DNA from: Kitasatospora sp. NBC_00458
GTDB taxonomy: Bacteria; Actinomycetota; Actinomycetes; Streptomycetales; Streptomycetaceae
Length of the DNA: 64,000 bases
NCBI RefSeq assembly: GCF_036013975.1
Contig: NZ_CP107904.1
Span: 7,039,001 to 7,103,000 of the forward strand
Direction: 5' to 3'
Position 1 is the first letter of the stretch, and each line of letters begins with the position of its first letter. The translations under genes were made by a program, and so were the position numbers. Below the pieces are notes generated by a model, which saw only the letters and a program-made list of their open reading frames with translations, did not search any database and was not told the DNA's origin. Of the stretch, positions 34,865 through 44,100 are shown piece after piece.

Positions 34865-35841
34865 CGCCGCCGGGCACCGGGCCGGAGGCCGGGCCGAGCA
34901 TCGGGCCGAACGTCTGGCCGGAGCCCTGGCCGGACGCCGCTCCCGAGCCCTGGCCCGAGCCCCGGCCGGAGCCCGGACTCCCGGGGGAGGCGGGGCTGTT
35001 CGACGCCGTCGACGTCGAACGGGCCCCCGCCGACGGCCCGGCCGCGTTCGGCGGCACGCTGGAGCCGGAGACGATCCTGGCCGCGTACCGGCGCGGGCTG
35101 TTCCCCCTGCCGGCCGCCGACGAGTACGCGAGCGCCTTCAACGAGGCCCGGTACGAGGACGCGGTCGCGGCCGGGGAGGTGGCCCTGCTGCCGGGCCCCG
35201 GCCACCAGGACCCGTACGCGTTGGCGTGGTGGTCCCCCGACCCGCGCCCGGTGATCGCCCCGGAGCAGGTCCGCCTCGGGCGCAAGCTCGCCCGGCTGCT
35301 CCGCAACCGCCTGGGCTGGTGGACCACCGCCGACCGGGCCTTCGAGGAGGTGCTCGCCGCCTGTGCCGAGGGGCGCGAGCCGCCCTGGCTCACCGCGGGG
35401 CTGCAGGACGCCCTGGCGCGGCTGCACCGGCTCGGCGCGGCCCACAGCGCCGAGGTGTGGGAGGGGGAGGAGCTGGTCGGCGGCGTCTTCGGCATCGTCG
35501 CGGGCCCCGTGCTCAGCCTCGACTCGATGTTCCACCGCCGCCCCGACGCCGCCCGCGTCGCCGTCGCCGACCTCGCCGCCCGGTTCGCCGCCGCCGGTGG
35601 CCGCCTCCTCGACGCGCAGTGGGACTCCCCGCACGTCCGCACCCTCGGCGCCACCTCCGCACCCCGCGCCCACTACCTCGCCGAACTCGCCCGCCCGGCA
35701 GGGACGGAGCCGCTCGACACCGGCGCCCACCCGGCGGCCCGGCTGACCCCGAAGCTCCCCCGGCACGGACACGGACACGGGCATGGGCATGGGCACGGTC
35801 ATGGCGGCGGCCACGGCCACGGTGACCGGCACCGGGGCTGA
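34861..35841 (+). CDS. leucyl/phenylalanyl-tRNA-protein transferase homologue (biosynthetic)
   Basis: 326 aa of the Aat family, which moves Leu/Phe from aminoacyl-tRNA to an amino group. Conserved: YRRGLFP, LAWWSPDPRPVI, AHSAEVWEGEELVGGVFGI, SMFHRRPDAARVAVADLA and LLDAQWDSPH. Differences from E. coli Aat: the catalytic Glu of ESMF is Asp (LDSMF); ~30 extra residues lie between GLFP and AWW; an N-terminal Pro/Glu/Trp-rich arm; and a C-terminal tail HGHGHGHGHGHGHGGGHG likely to bind metal. GTGA overlap with the NRPS gene shows co-translation, so its acceptor is more likely an NRPS product than a protein N-terminus; the usual N-end-rule role is doubtful. Confidence 0.93.
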   Translation: MTPPGTGPEAGPSIGPNVWPEPWPDAAPEPWPEPRPEPGLPGEAGLFDAVDVERAPADGPAAFGGTLEPETILAAYRRGLFPLPAADEYASAFNEARYEDAVAAGEVALLPGPGHQDPYALAWWSPDPRPVIAPEQVRLGRKLARLLRNRLGWWTTADRAFEEVLAACAEGREPPWLTAGLQDALARLHRLGAAHSAEVWEGEELVGGVFGIVAGPVLSLDSMFHRRPDAARVAVADLAARFAAAGGRLLDAQWDSPHVRTLGATSAPRAHYLAELARPAGTEPLDTGAHPAARLTPKLPRHGHGHGHGHGHGHGGGHGHGDRHRG

Positions 35842-36078
35842 CCGGGAGGGCGCCGCCCGGTGCCCGGTGCCCGGCCGGGACGGCCGGCCGTGTCGCCGGT
35901 TCTGACCCGTCGCCATCCGGCCGCCACGGCCGGGCCCGGTGGCGGTCCGCGGGAGCGGGCGCCCGTCGGGGCAGGGGATCGGCCCGGCCCCGCCGCGGGC
36001 CCCGGCCCCGGGCCGGGGCCTGCTCCACCGGTGCCCCGGCCGGTTTCGGCGCCGCCGCGGCCGGGAACGGAGCCGACC

Positions 36079-36882
36079 ATGTTGTCCGTGGTGGTGGCCC
36101 CCTGGGGCGGTGATCCGGTGTTCGTGCGGGCCGGGGACGAGCCGCACGACGCGGCGAGCACGATGAAGGTGGCCGTGCTGGCCGCACTGCACCGCGGCGG
36201 GGCGGACCTCGACGCCCGCGTCCCGGTCGTGAACGCCTTCGCCTCGGCCGCGGGCGGCGAGTTCGGCAACGACCCGGACTGGGACAGCGACCCCGTCCCC
36301 TGGGGCCTGCTCGGCCGGACGGCCCCGCTCCGGCTGCTCGCCGAGCGGATGATCACCCACTCCTCGAACCTCGCCACCAACCTCTGCCTCGCCCGTACCG
36401 GTCACGCCGCGGTGGCCGAGGCCTGGCGCCGCGCGGGCGCCACGCACAGCGCCAGCCCGCGCGGCATCGAGGACTACCGGGCGCGTGACGCCGGGCTGCA
36501 CAACCGGGTGACCGCCCGCGACCTGGTCCGCCTCCTCCAGTCCCTCGACGGCGAACCGGAGCTGCTCGCACTGCTCGAACGCAACGCCTTCCGGGTCGAC
36601 CTCGCGGCCGGCCTGCCGCCCGGCACCAGGGTGGCGTTCAAGAACGGCTGGTTCCCCGGGGTGCGCCACAGCGTCGGCCTGGTCCACCCGGACGACTGCC
36701 CGCCGTACCTGCTGGCGGTCTGCTACACCGGCCCGTTGGCCTCCGGCGCGGACGAGGCGGAGGCGGACCCGGCGGCGCGGCTGGTGGCCCGGATCTCGGC
36801 CGCGGTCTGGGCGCGCCGGCACGCCGTCGCCGCCCGTGCCGTCGCCGCCCGTGCCGTCGCCGCCCGGGAGGTCGGCGGGTAG
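36079..36882 (+). CDS. class A beta-lactamase-fold serine hydrolase
   Basis: 267 aa. Motifs of the penicillin-binding/beta-lactamase fold: S27-T-M-K30 (SxxK nucleophile), S95-S-N97 (SxN) and K188-N-G190 (KTG-like). No signal peptide with the ATG at 36079 (ggag 8 nt upstream), so it is cytoplasmic, unlike resistance beta-lactamases; the frame is open back to 35860. It may be a peptidase, amide-forming or -cleaving enzyme or esterase for the adjacent peptide product. The C-terminus has a 15-bp tandem repeat (VAARAVAARAVAARE). Confidence 0.8.
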   Translation: MLSVVVAPWGGDPVFVRAGDEPHDAASTMKVAVLAALHRGGADLDARVPVVNAFASAAGGEFGNDPDWDSDPVPWGLLGRTAPLRLLAERMITHSSNLATNLCLARTGHAAVAEAWRRAGATHSASPRGIEDYRARDAGLHNRVTARDLVRLLQSLDGEPELLALLERNAFRVDLAAGLPPGTRVAFKNGWFPGVRHSVGLVHPDDCPPYLLAVCYTGPLASGADEAEADPAARLVARISAAVWARRHAVAARAVAARAVAAREVGG

Positions 36883-36953
36883 GCCGCGCGGGGTCGGGCC
36901 GGTGCCGGTCGGGCTGCGCCCCGGCGGCGGTGGGCCCCTCCGGCCCGCAGGAC

Positions 36954-38042
36954 CTACGGCCGGTCCTGGGCCGCCAGCGCCGTGAGGCCCTCCAGCGCAG
37001 CCTCGTTGAGCAGGTTGATCCGCACGAACCCGGGCCGGCCGGAGAGTTCGAAGTGCCGGCCGTCCAGGGCGAGCAGCCGTTCGGCGGGGGCGTTCGGCCG
37101 GGCGAACAGGAAGTAGCCGGTGTCGATCGGTTCCTGTGCGGCCAGGGCGCCCGCCGCGGTGAGCCGCTGGTGGCCGTCGCGGACGTGGTCGAGCAGCCGG
37201 TGGTTGCCCTCGATCAGCATCAGGTCGGCGGCCCGGTGGGCGAACAGCCGGTCGGCCATGGTCACGTCGCCGTGCAGGTTGAGGTGGAGCTCGGCGAGCG
37301 GTTCGCGCAGCGGTTCGGGGACGAGCAGGTGGGCGCAGCGGTAGCCGTGGATGGACAGGTACTTGGTCGGGCAGACCATCCGCAGCGTGTGCTCGGCGGG
37401 CAGTGCGGCGGAGTCCTCCCGGCGGCCGCCGTCCCAGCGCATGTACTGGAAGGTGCCGTCGACGAACACCAGCGATCCGGTGGCGAGTTGCCACGCGGCG
37501 AGCTGCTTGAGCACGAGCTCCGGAACGCGTCGGCCGGTGTACCAGACCGGGTCGGTGAGCAGCAGGACGGTCCGCTCGTCGGGCAGCCGGAGGCTGAACC
37601 CGGGCTGGTGGGCGTGCGCCTCGGTGAGCTTGACCGGCTCGATGCCGAACCGCCGGAAGAGGTAGGCGAACTTGTAGTAGACCGGCGGCAGGTAGTGGAT
37701 GCGGGTGTGGCCGGTGAGCCGCAGCCAGGTGCAGAAGGTGGCGAGCAGGGCGCTGGAGCCGCCGGCCGGGACGACCTGGGCGGGGGAGCACGGTTCGCCG
37801 TCGTAACTCTCGTGCAGGCGGGCGATCTTGCCGCGCAGCGCGTGGTCCTCGTCGATCGCCGGGTAGCGGGTGACGTCGCCGAGCCGGTACGGCGGGGTGT
37901 GGGCGAGGTCGCCGAGGTAGTCGGCCACGAAGGGGTGGCCGCCGTTGTAGTCGGAGACGAACAGCCGTCCGTCCGGCTGCTGCCGGGCCCGTTCCACGGC
38001 TTCGTGCAGGTCGAGCATGTGGAACAGCGACGACGACGTCAT
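36954..38042 (-). CDS. PLP-dependent aminotransferase-like protein (fold type I)
   Basis: 362 aa. VVPAGGSSALLATFCTWLRL is the cofactor phosphate-binding region; LLLTDPVWYTGRR and LVFVDGTFQYMRWDGG carry the pyridine-ring Asp; RMVCPTKYLSIHGYRCAHLL holds the Schiff-base Lys; the C-terminal RPGFVRINLL has the carboxylate-binding Arg. It belongs with class I/II aminotransferases and related decarboxylases/synthases. Convergent with the hydrolase gene; a role in the same pathway is possible but not shown. No similarity to a primary-metabolism transaminase that I recognise. Confidence 0.82.
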   Translation of the reverse strand: MTSSSLFHMLDLHEAVERARQQPDGRLFVSDYNGGHPFVADYLGDLAHTPPYRLGDVTRYPAIDEDHALRGKIARLHESYDGEPCSPAQVVPAGGSSALLATFCTWLRLTGHTRIHYLPPVYYKFAYLFRRFGIEPVKLTEAHAHQPGFSLRLPDERTVLLLTDPVWYTGRRVPELVLKQLAAWQLATGSLVFVDGTFQYMRWDGGRREDSAALPAEHTLRMVCPTKYLSIHGYRCAHLLVPEPLREPLAELHLNLHGDVTMADRLFAHRAADLMLIEGNHRLLDHVRDGHQRLTAAGALAAQEPIDTGYFLFARPNAPAERLLALDGRHFELSGRPGFVRINLLNEAALEGLTALAAQDRP

Positions 38043-38371
38043 CCGTCACCCCTCGGGCGGTCGGCCTCTTTGTCGGACGGGCGTCAAGTCTGTCCCCGGC
38101 CCGGCACGGACACAAGTCCGCCCCGGGCCGGGTTCGTTCACGCAGGACCGGTCGGGCCGGAGCGCACGCCGGCCGCGCACCGGCCGTCCGTCGGCCGTCC
38201 GTCGGCCGTCCGTCGGCCGCTCACCGGCCGCACGGGAGCCCGCTCGGGAGCTCGGACGGGAGCCGGAGGGGAGTCCGCCCACGGGCCTGCGGCGCCTGAG
38301 GAGTTCACGGGCCGTTCACGCCGCGGGGGCCGGACCCGCCGGGTCCGGCCCCCGCGGGGGGTGCGGGCCGC
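38043..38371. other. intergenic region with 11-bp tandem repeat
   Basis: Holds three tandem copies of cggccgtccgt (38181-38213) plus a partial fourth, and the terminator of the flavin monooxygenase. The promoter of the aminotransferase must lie in its left part; none was obvious. Confidence 0.5.
38321..38357 (-). terminator. hairpin after the flavin monooxygenase
   Basis: ccgcgggggccggaccc with its perfect 17-bp complement and a 3-nt loop, 14 nt past the stop of the minus-strand gene at 38372. Confidence 0.75.
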
Positions 38372-39505
38372 TCAGTACGGCTTGACGAGGACGTGGGCGG
38401 CGCCCGGGATGCCGACCTTCAGCAGCTCGTCCTCCTCCGGGGTGGTCGGCGTGCCGGTCTCCTGCTTGAGGATGGCCCGGGACAGCGCCTGCACCCACAT
38501 CGCGCGCGGCCGGCGGCGCTCCTCCCAGGCGGCCAGCGCGGCGGGCACGGTCTCGGCGGCGTCCAGGCTCTGGGCGAGCACCAGGGCGTCCTCCACGGCC
38601 ATCGCCGCGCCCTGGGCCAGGTGCGGGGTGGACGCGTGCGCGGCGTCGCCGGCCAGCACCACCCGGCCGACGTGCCAGGGCTCCTCGACGGTGACCTGGG
38701 AGATCCGGGTGTACACCACCGCGGCCGGGTCGGTGACCTGGGCCAGTGCCTCGGCGATCGGCCCGCCGAAGCCGGCCAGCCGCTCGCGCAGCTGCTCGTG
38801 GGCCAGCTCCTGGTCCGGCCGGAAGTCCTCGGCCTCGGCGAACACCGAGCCCAGGTACATCAGGTCCTCGCTGATCGGCGTGAGCAGCGCCTTGGCCTTG
38901 AGGTTGCCGGCCGACATCACGACGCCCTGCACCTCGGGCGAACGGGGCAGGGTGACGCGCCAGTTGGCGAAGCCGGTGTACTCGGGCGCGTAGGCCTCGC
39001 CGTAGAGCCGCTTGCGCAGCGGCGAGCCGATGCCGTCGAAGCCGACCACGAGGTCGTAGCGGCCGCTCTGCCCGTCGGACAGGGTGACCGCCACCTCCTC
39101 GCCCTCGTCGACGAGTTCGGCGATCGTGGTGCCGAACCGGATGCCGACCCCGGCGGCGGTGGCGGCCTCGCCGAGCAGTCGGGCGAGGGCGGGCCGGGGG
39201 ATGCCGTTGTTGGACGGCGCGTCGCCCATCCGGGGCTGCGGGATCTTCGCGACGGTGGCGCCGGCCGGGTCGCAGATGGTCAGCACCTCCCACTCGAACC
39301 CGGCCTTGAGGCACTGGTCGAGGATGCCGATCTCGCGCATCACGTGCAGCGCGTTGGACGGCTGGATGATGCCGACGCCGAGCGCCTCCAGCTCGTCGCG
39401 CAGCTCCACGACGTCGACCCGGTGGCCGCGCCGGGCGAGGGCGGTGGCGGCGGTCAGGCCGCCGATGCCGCCGCCGTGGACGAGTACGCGCAGGGGTGGG
39501 GTCAT
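38372..39505 (-). CDS. FAD-dependent (class A) monooxygenase
   Basis: 377 aa. LRVLVHGGGIGGLTAATALA is the FAD Rossmann motif; DLVVGFDGIGSPLRKRLYG the DG motif; RVVLAGDAAHASTPHLAQGA the GD motif that binds the FAD ribose. These define aromatic/hydroxylating flavoprotein monooxygenases. ATG 39505 has ggag 9 nt upstream. It follows the conservon genes by 121 bp in the same direction; conservons are often followed by oxygenases, usually P450s. Confidence 0.92.
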   Translation of the reverse strand: MTPPLRVLVHGGGIGGLTAATALARRGHRVDVVELRDELEALGVGIIQPSNALHVMREIGILDQCLKAGFEWEVLTICDPAGATVAKIPQPRMGDAPSNNGIPRPALARLLGEAATAAGVGIRFGTTIAELVDEGEEVAVTLSDGQSGRYDLVVGFDGIGSPLRKRLYGEAYAPEYTGFANWRVTLPRSPEVQGVVMSAGNLKAKALLTPISEDLMYLGSVFAEAEDFRPDQELAHEQLRERLAGFGGPIAEALAQVTDPAAVVYTRISQVTVEEPWHVGRVVLAGDAAHASTPHLAQGAAMAVEDALVLAQSLDAAETVPAALAAWEERRRPRAMWVQALSRAILKQETGTPTTPEEDELLKVGIPGAAHVLVKPY

Positions 39506-39626
39506 GACGGGGTTCTCCAAGCGGAAGGGGAAGCGGGGAGGAAGGGGGCGGGAGCCGGATCGGGGGCCCGGCCGCCGGGTGGGACCGGGTGGGGCCGGGT
39601 GGGCCGGAGCCGGGCGGAGAAACGTT

Positions 39627-40286
39627 TCAGCCGACGGCCGACCCGGCCGCCGAGAGGTCCATCAGGTGGTCGACCAGGGCCAGCAGCAGGTCCCGCCCGT
39701 ACGCGCGCTCCCGGACGTCGCCGAGCAGCATCGGCACCTGCGGGTCGAGGTCCAGGGCCGCCCGGATCTCCGCCGGGCTGCGGGTGTTGTGACCGTGGAA
39801 GCAGTTGATCGCGACCACGAACGGGATGCCCCGGCTCTCGAAGAAGTCGATCGAGGCGAAGCTGGTGTCCAGCCGGCGGGTGTCGGCGATGACGATCCCG
39901 CCGAGCGCGCCGTTCACGAGGTCGTTCCACATGAACCAGAACCGCTCCTGGCCGGGCGTGCCGAACAGGTAGACCACCAGCTCCGGATTGACCGTGATCC
40001 GGCCGAAGTCCAGGGCGACGGTGGTGGTCTCCTTGCTGTCGACGCCCGACAGGTCGTCCACGCCGACGCTGGCGCGGGTCAGCAGCTCCTCGGTGCGCAG
40101 CGGCGCGACCTCACTGACCGAGCCGACCAGGGTGGTCTTGCCGACGCCGAAGCCGCCGGCGATCAGGATCTTGACGGCGGCGGGGGCGATCGCCGCCCGG
40201 CCGTGGGCGGCCGGGCCGCCGGCGCCGAGGCCGTTCGGCCCCGCCGCGTGCGGTCCGGGGGAGGGGAGGGGTGCGGTCGGTGCCAT
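39627..40286 (-). CDS. cvnD: conservon G protein CvnD
   Basis: 219-aa small GTPase of the conservon. P-loop ILIAGGFGVGKTTLVGSV, DFGRITV, LVVYLFGTPGQERFWFMW (switch II), and VVAINCFHGHNT in place of NKxD. The N-terminal ~35 residues are Ala/Gly/Pro-rich. Works at the membrane with CvnA-C, resembling a eukaryotic G-protein signalling unit. Confidence 0.95.
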   Translation of the reverse strand: MAPTAPLPSPGPHAAGPNGLGAGGPAAHGRAAIAPAAVKILIAGGFGVGKTTLVGSVSEVAPLRTEELLTRASVGVDDLSGVDSKETTTVALDFGRITVNPELVVYLFGTPGQERFWFMWNDLVNGALGGIVIADTRRLDTSFASIDFFESRGIPFVVAINCFHGHNTRSPAEIRAALDLDPQVPMLLGDVRERAYGRDLLLALVDHLMDLSAAGSAVG

Positions 40287-40289
40287 GGT

Positions 40290-40715
40290 TCAGAGTCTCC
40301 GGAGTCCTTCGCGTACGGCCGTCAGAAGACCGAGGTCCACGCCCCCGCTGGCCCGGGCCACCGAGAGCGGCGGCCGGGCCAGCAGCAGGCCCTGCGAGAT
40401 GAGATCGCCCAGCAGGATCTTGGTGACCGAGACCGGCAGGTTGAGGCCGGCGGACACCTCGGCGACGGCGGCCGGGCGGCGGCAGCGCTCCAGGATCAGC
40501 CGGTGCTCGGGCTGCAGCGCGCGCGGCCCGGACCGGGAACCCCTGGCCAGCGCCTCGGCCGCCGGGTCGTCGACGGTGGTCAGCAGGGTGATCAGGGTGA
40601 GGTCGTCGCGTTCGGGCAGGACCCGGCCGCGGGTGATGGTGTAGGGGCGCACCATCGTGCCCGCGCCGTAGTCCTCGTCGTCGTCCTCGTCGGGCTCGCT
40701 CCAGTGGGGGCGCAC
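40290..40715 (-). CDS. cvnC: conservon protein CvnC (DUF742)
   Basis: 141 aa with DUF742: TMVRPYTITRGRVLP and SVTKILLGDLISQGLLLARP. The N-terminal ~20 residues are acidic (DEDDDEDYG-type). 3 nt before cvnD. Confidence 0.93.
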   Translation of the reverse strand: MRPHWSEPDEDDDEDYGAGTMVRPYTITRGRVLPERDDLTLITLLTTVDDPAAEALARGSRSGPRALQPEHRLILERCRRPAAVAEVSAGLNLPVSVTKILLGDLISQGLLLARPPLSVARASGGVDLGLLTAVREGLRRL

Positions 40716-40722
40716 CGGCGGT

Positions 40723-41154
40723 TCAGCCCCGGTTCCGGGCCGCGAAGGCGTCGAACTCGTTGCGGGCCGGGGTGCTCATCTTCTGGCCGACCTGCTGCAC
40801 CAGCGTGTGCATGGCCACCGACATCACCTCGGCGTCCACCTCCTGGGAGGCCACCACGGCCAGGTGGGTGCCCTGGGCGGCGGCGATGATGAACAGCCAG
40901 ACCTCGGCCAGCTCGACGATCACCTGGTGCACCGGCCCGCCGTCGAAGAGCTGGCCGACGCCGCGGGCCAGGCTCTGCTGGCCGGTGGCGACGGCGGCCA
41001 GCCGCTCGGCGTCCGACCGCTCGATGGACCGCGAGTGGCTGACGACCAGTCCGTCGTCGGAGAGCAGGACGGCGCTTCTGGTACCGGCCACCGAGTCGAC
41101 GAGTCCGTCCAGCAGCCAGTCCAGGTCCTGGTGGGTGGCGATCGTACGGTTCAT
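40723..41154 (-). CDS. cvnB: conservon roadblock/LC7 protein CvnB
   Basis: 143 aa, Roadblock/LC7 fold: LDWLLDGLVDSVAGTRSAVL, LSDDGLVVSHSRSIER, GQQSLARGVGQLFDGGPVHQ. Such domains act as GTPase-activating or scaffold partners of the small GTPase. ATGA overlap with cvnA. Confidence 0.95.
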   Translation of the reverse strand: MNRTIATHQDLDWLLDGLVDSVAGTRSAVLLSDDGLVVSHSRSIERSDAERLAAVATGQQSLARGVGQLFDGGPVHQVIVELAEVWLFIIAAAQGTHLAVVASQEVDAEVMSVAMHTLVQQVGQKMSTPARNEFDAFAARNRG

Positions 41155-44100
41155 GACTGCTCTTCCGTCCTCGTGGTTCGGGGATCCGCGGCGGGGAGGG
41201 CCCAGGGGGACGGGCCCGGTGCGGGAGTGGTGGGGCCGGCGGGAGTGGGGGGCGCCGGGGGGTTCGGGTACTCGGGCGCGGCGCCGTCCGGGGCCGGGCC
41301 GCCGCGCGCGGCGCGGGACTGGCGCTGGAAGGCGCCGATGGTCGCGCCCGAACGGCGGGGCGGCCGCTGGAACGGCCCCGCCGGGTCGCCCTGCCCGGCC
41401 TGGTCGCCCGGCCGGTCCTGCCCGGGCCGTCCGGTGCCGCCGGGGAGGCCGGGCAGACCGGTGCCGCCGGGACCGGCCGGGGGCTGCGGCGGGACCCGCA
41501 GCTCGGCGGCCAGGCTGGCCTGCCGGACGCGCTGCGGCAGCGGCGGCTGGCCGCCCTCCGGGGCGCTCAGCGGGATCGCCGAGGTGTACTCGCGGCGCTC
41601 GGCGAGCCGGTAGTGGTCGGCCGGCCGGTACTGCTCGTCGGCGTACGGGGCCTCGGCGGGGGTGACGGTCGCGTAGGCGATGTCCGGGTACGCGGGGGCG
41701 TCGTACGAGGCGGCCGCGGCCTCGGAGGCGCCGTGGACGGGGTCGCCGTGGTCCTGGGGGCCGTGGGGGGCTCCGTGGCCCTGCGCGGCGTCGTAGCCGG
41801 GCGTGCCGTACCCGGGCAGGTCGTAGCCCGGGGCCGCCGGGTAGCCCGCCGAACCGTGCTCGACCGGCTGCCCGGCCTCCGCCTCCGGCGTCACGTACTC
41901 GACGAGCGCGAACGCCTCGGCCGGTTCCGGCCGGGGGTTGCCGGTGAACCAGTCGGTGTCCGGCGGGATGTCGTCGTCGGCGAACGCCGGACCGCCGGGG
42001 TAGCCGCGGCCCTCGGAGAAGCCGTCGTCGTCGGCGGGGCCGGTGCCGGGAGCGGCGTCGGGGCCGGGGACGGGGCCGGAGTCGGCCGCCGTGCCGTCGC
42101 CGACCGGGAACGCCGCTCCGGCGTCCCCGCGCTCCTCCTCGGCGTCGACCAGGACCACCGGACCGGCGGTCGGCTGGCCCGGCATCTCCGTCACCGAGGC
42201 GAGCACCGCCTTCCCGTGCGCGCCGCGCTGGCGCCGCGCGAGCGGGATCGGCTCGACCGGGGCGGCGTCCGGCAGGCCAGGGTCCCCGTCGATGACGAGC
42301 TCGCCGGGGACGAGCACGACCACGCGGGTGCCGCCGAACGCCGAGGGCCGGAACTCCACCCTGATCCCGGTGCTCGCCGCCAGCCGGGCGACCACGTAGA
42401 AGCCGAGCCGGATGTCGTCGGCCCGGGCCAGCACGTCCATCCGGGGCGGGCTGATCATCAGTTCGTTGGCCGCGTCGTACTGGTCCGGGTCCATGCCGAG
42501 CCCGCGGTCCTCGATCTCGATGGCCAGGCCGCGCCCGACGACGGCTGCCCGCACGTCGACCGGCGTGGGCGGCTTCGAGAAGGTCGCCGCGTTCTCCATC
42601 AGCTCGGCGACCACGTGGGCCACCGGCCCGACCGCCCGCTCGGAGAGCCACGGGTGGCCCTCGACGTCCAGCATGATCCGGCGGTAGTCCTGCACCTCGC
42701 CCTGGGCGGAGCGGAGCACGTCCAGCAGCGGGACGGGCTTGCGCCACTTCCGCTGCGGCTGCCCGCCGGCCAGGATGACCAGGTTCTCCTCGTAGCGGCG
42801 CAGGCGCGCGGTGAGGTGGTCGAGGTCGAACAGTCCCTCCAGGATCTCCGGGTCCTCGTGCTTGCGCTCCAGCTCGTCGAGCTTGCGCAGCTGCTGGCCG
42901 ATCAGCAGCTGGGTGCGGCGGGCGATCCGCTGGAGCAGCCGCTCGAACCCGCGGTGCTGCTCGGCCTGCTGGACGGAGGTCTCCAGCGCGGAGGTGCGGG
43001 CCATGTTGAGCGCCTGGCCGAGCTGCGCCAGCTCGTCGGTGCCGTGGGAGTGCGGTCCGGCCGTGATGGCCCGGCTCTCCGCCTCGACGTCCACCAGCTC
43101 GCCCTGCGCCAGCCGTTCCACGACCTGGGGCAGGGTCAGCTCCAGGTCCTGGGCCTGGACCTGGAGCTCCTTGATCCGGCGGCGCAGCGAGCGGGTCAGC
43201 CGCCAGCTGGAGAAGACCACCGCGAGGACCGCGAACAGGCCGATCAGGGCGGTCAGCGCGACGCGGGTGAGCAGCGAGATGATCGAGCCCTTCCCGACCT
43301 CCACCACGCCGTCGGTGCGCGCCTCCAGGGCGTTCACCAGCTGCGGGTTGACCTGGTCGAGGGCCTGCCGCCACTGGTCCTGGAGCTGCGGCAGCCGGAT
43401 GCTGCCGCTGGCGTCGGCGGCGGCCGGCCGGGTGAGGGCCTGCTCGACGGCGGCCTTGGCCTGCCAGCCGGGGCTGTTGGCGAGCTGCTGCCAGAGGCCC
43501 TGCTCGTCGGCCGGCACGTACGGGACGACCTGCACGGTGAACAGGTGGTCCTGGGCGCCGATGGCCTGCTGGAGCAGCTGGTAGTCGGCGGTGCTGAGCT
43601 TCCCGGAGGGCCAGCCGCGGGCCAGGATGGCATCCTCGCGGGCCAGCATCTCCTTGGCCCAGAAGGCGTTGACCAGGGTCTTGGAGATCCAGGTGACCTC
43701 GCCGTTGTCGACGTGGCTGAGCGCGGTGAACAGCCGGAGGTCGACGGCGATCAGGTCGGTGTAGTACGCGTAGACGCTCTGCTGGTCGACGGCACCGCGG
43801 TCGACCGCGCTCCGCTGCTCGGCCAGCCGGCCGAGCGCGCGGCGGGCCTCGGCGACCGCGGTGCGCACCTCGCCGGGCGCGCTGTCGGCGGTCTCGCCGG
43901 AGAGGGCCTGGAACTTCACGACGGCCTCGTCGGTCAGCTGCCGCTGGCGCTTCAGCTGGTCGGCGACGCTGCCGGGCCGGGCGAGCGACTCGGCACTGAG
44001 CCGGCGCTCCTCCTGGAGGTTGTAGTAGACGATGTTGGACGGTTGTCCCGCCTTCTGCGCCAGCAGTCCCTGGGCCGCCTGGCGTTGGAAGTCGAAGAGC

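Noticed and set aside
34861..35841. Transferase as the ordinary N-end-rule enzyme Aat
   Set aside because: Translational overlap with an NRPS, altered catalytic motif and His-rich tail favour a biosynthetic role, though it cannot be excluded from this window alone.
35860..36078. Extended N-terminus for the beta-lactamase-fold gene
   Set aside because: 73 Pro/Gly/Arg-rich residues without homology; the ATG at 36079 has a good ribosome-binding site just before the conserved fold.
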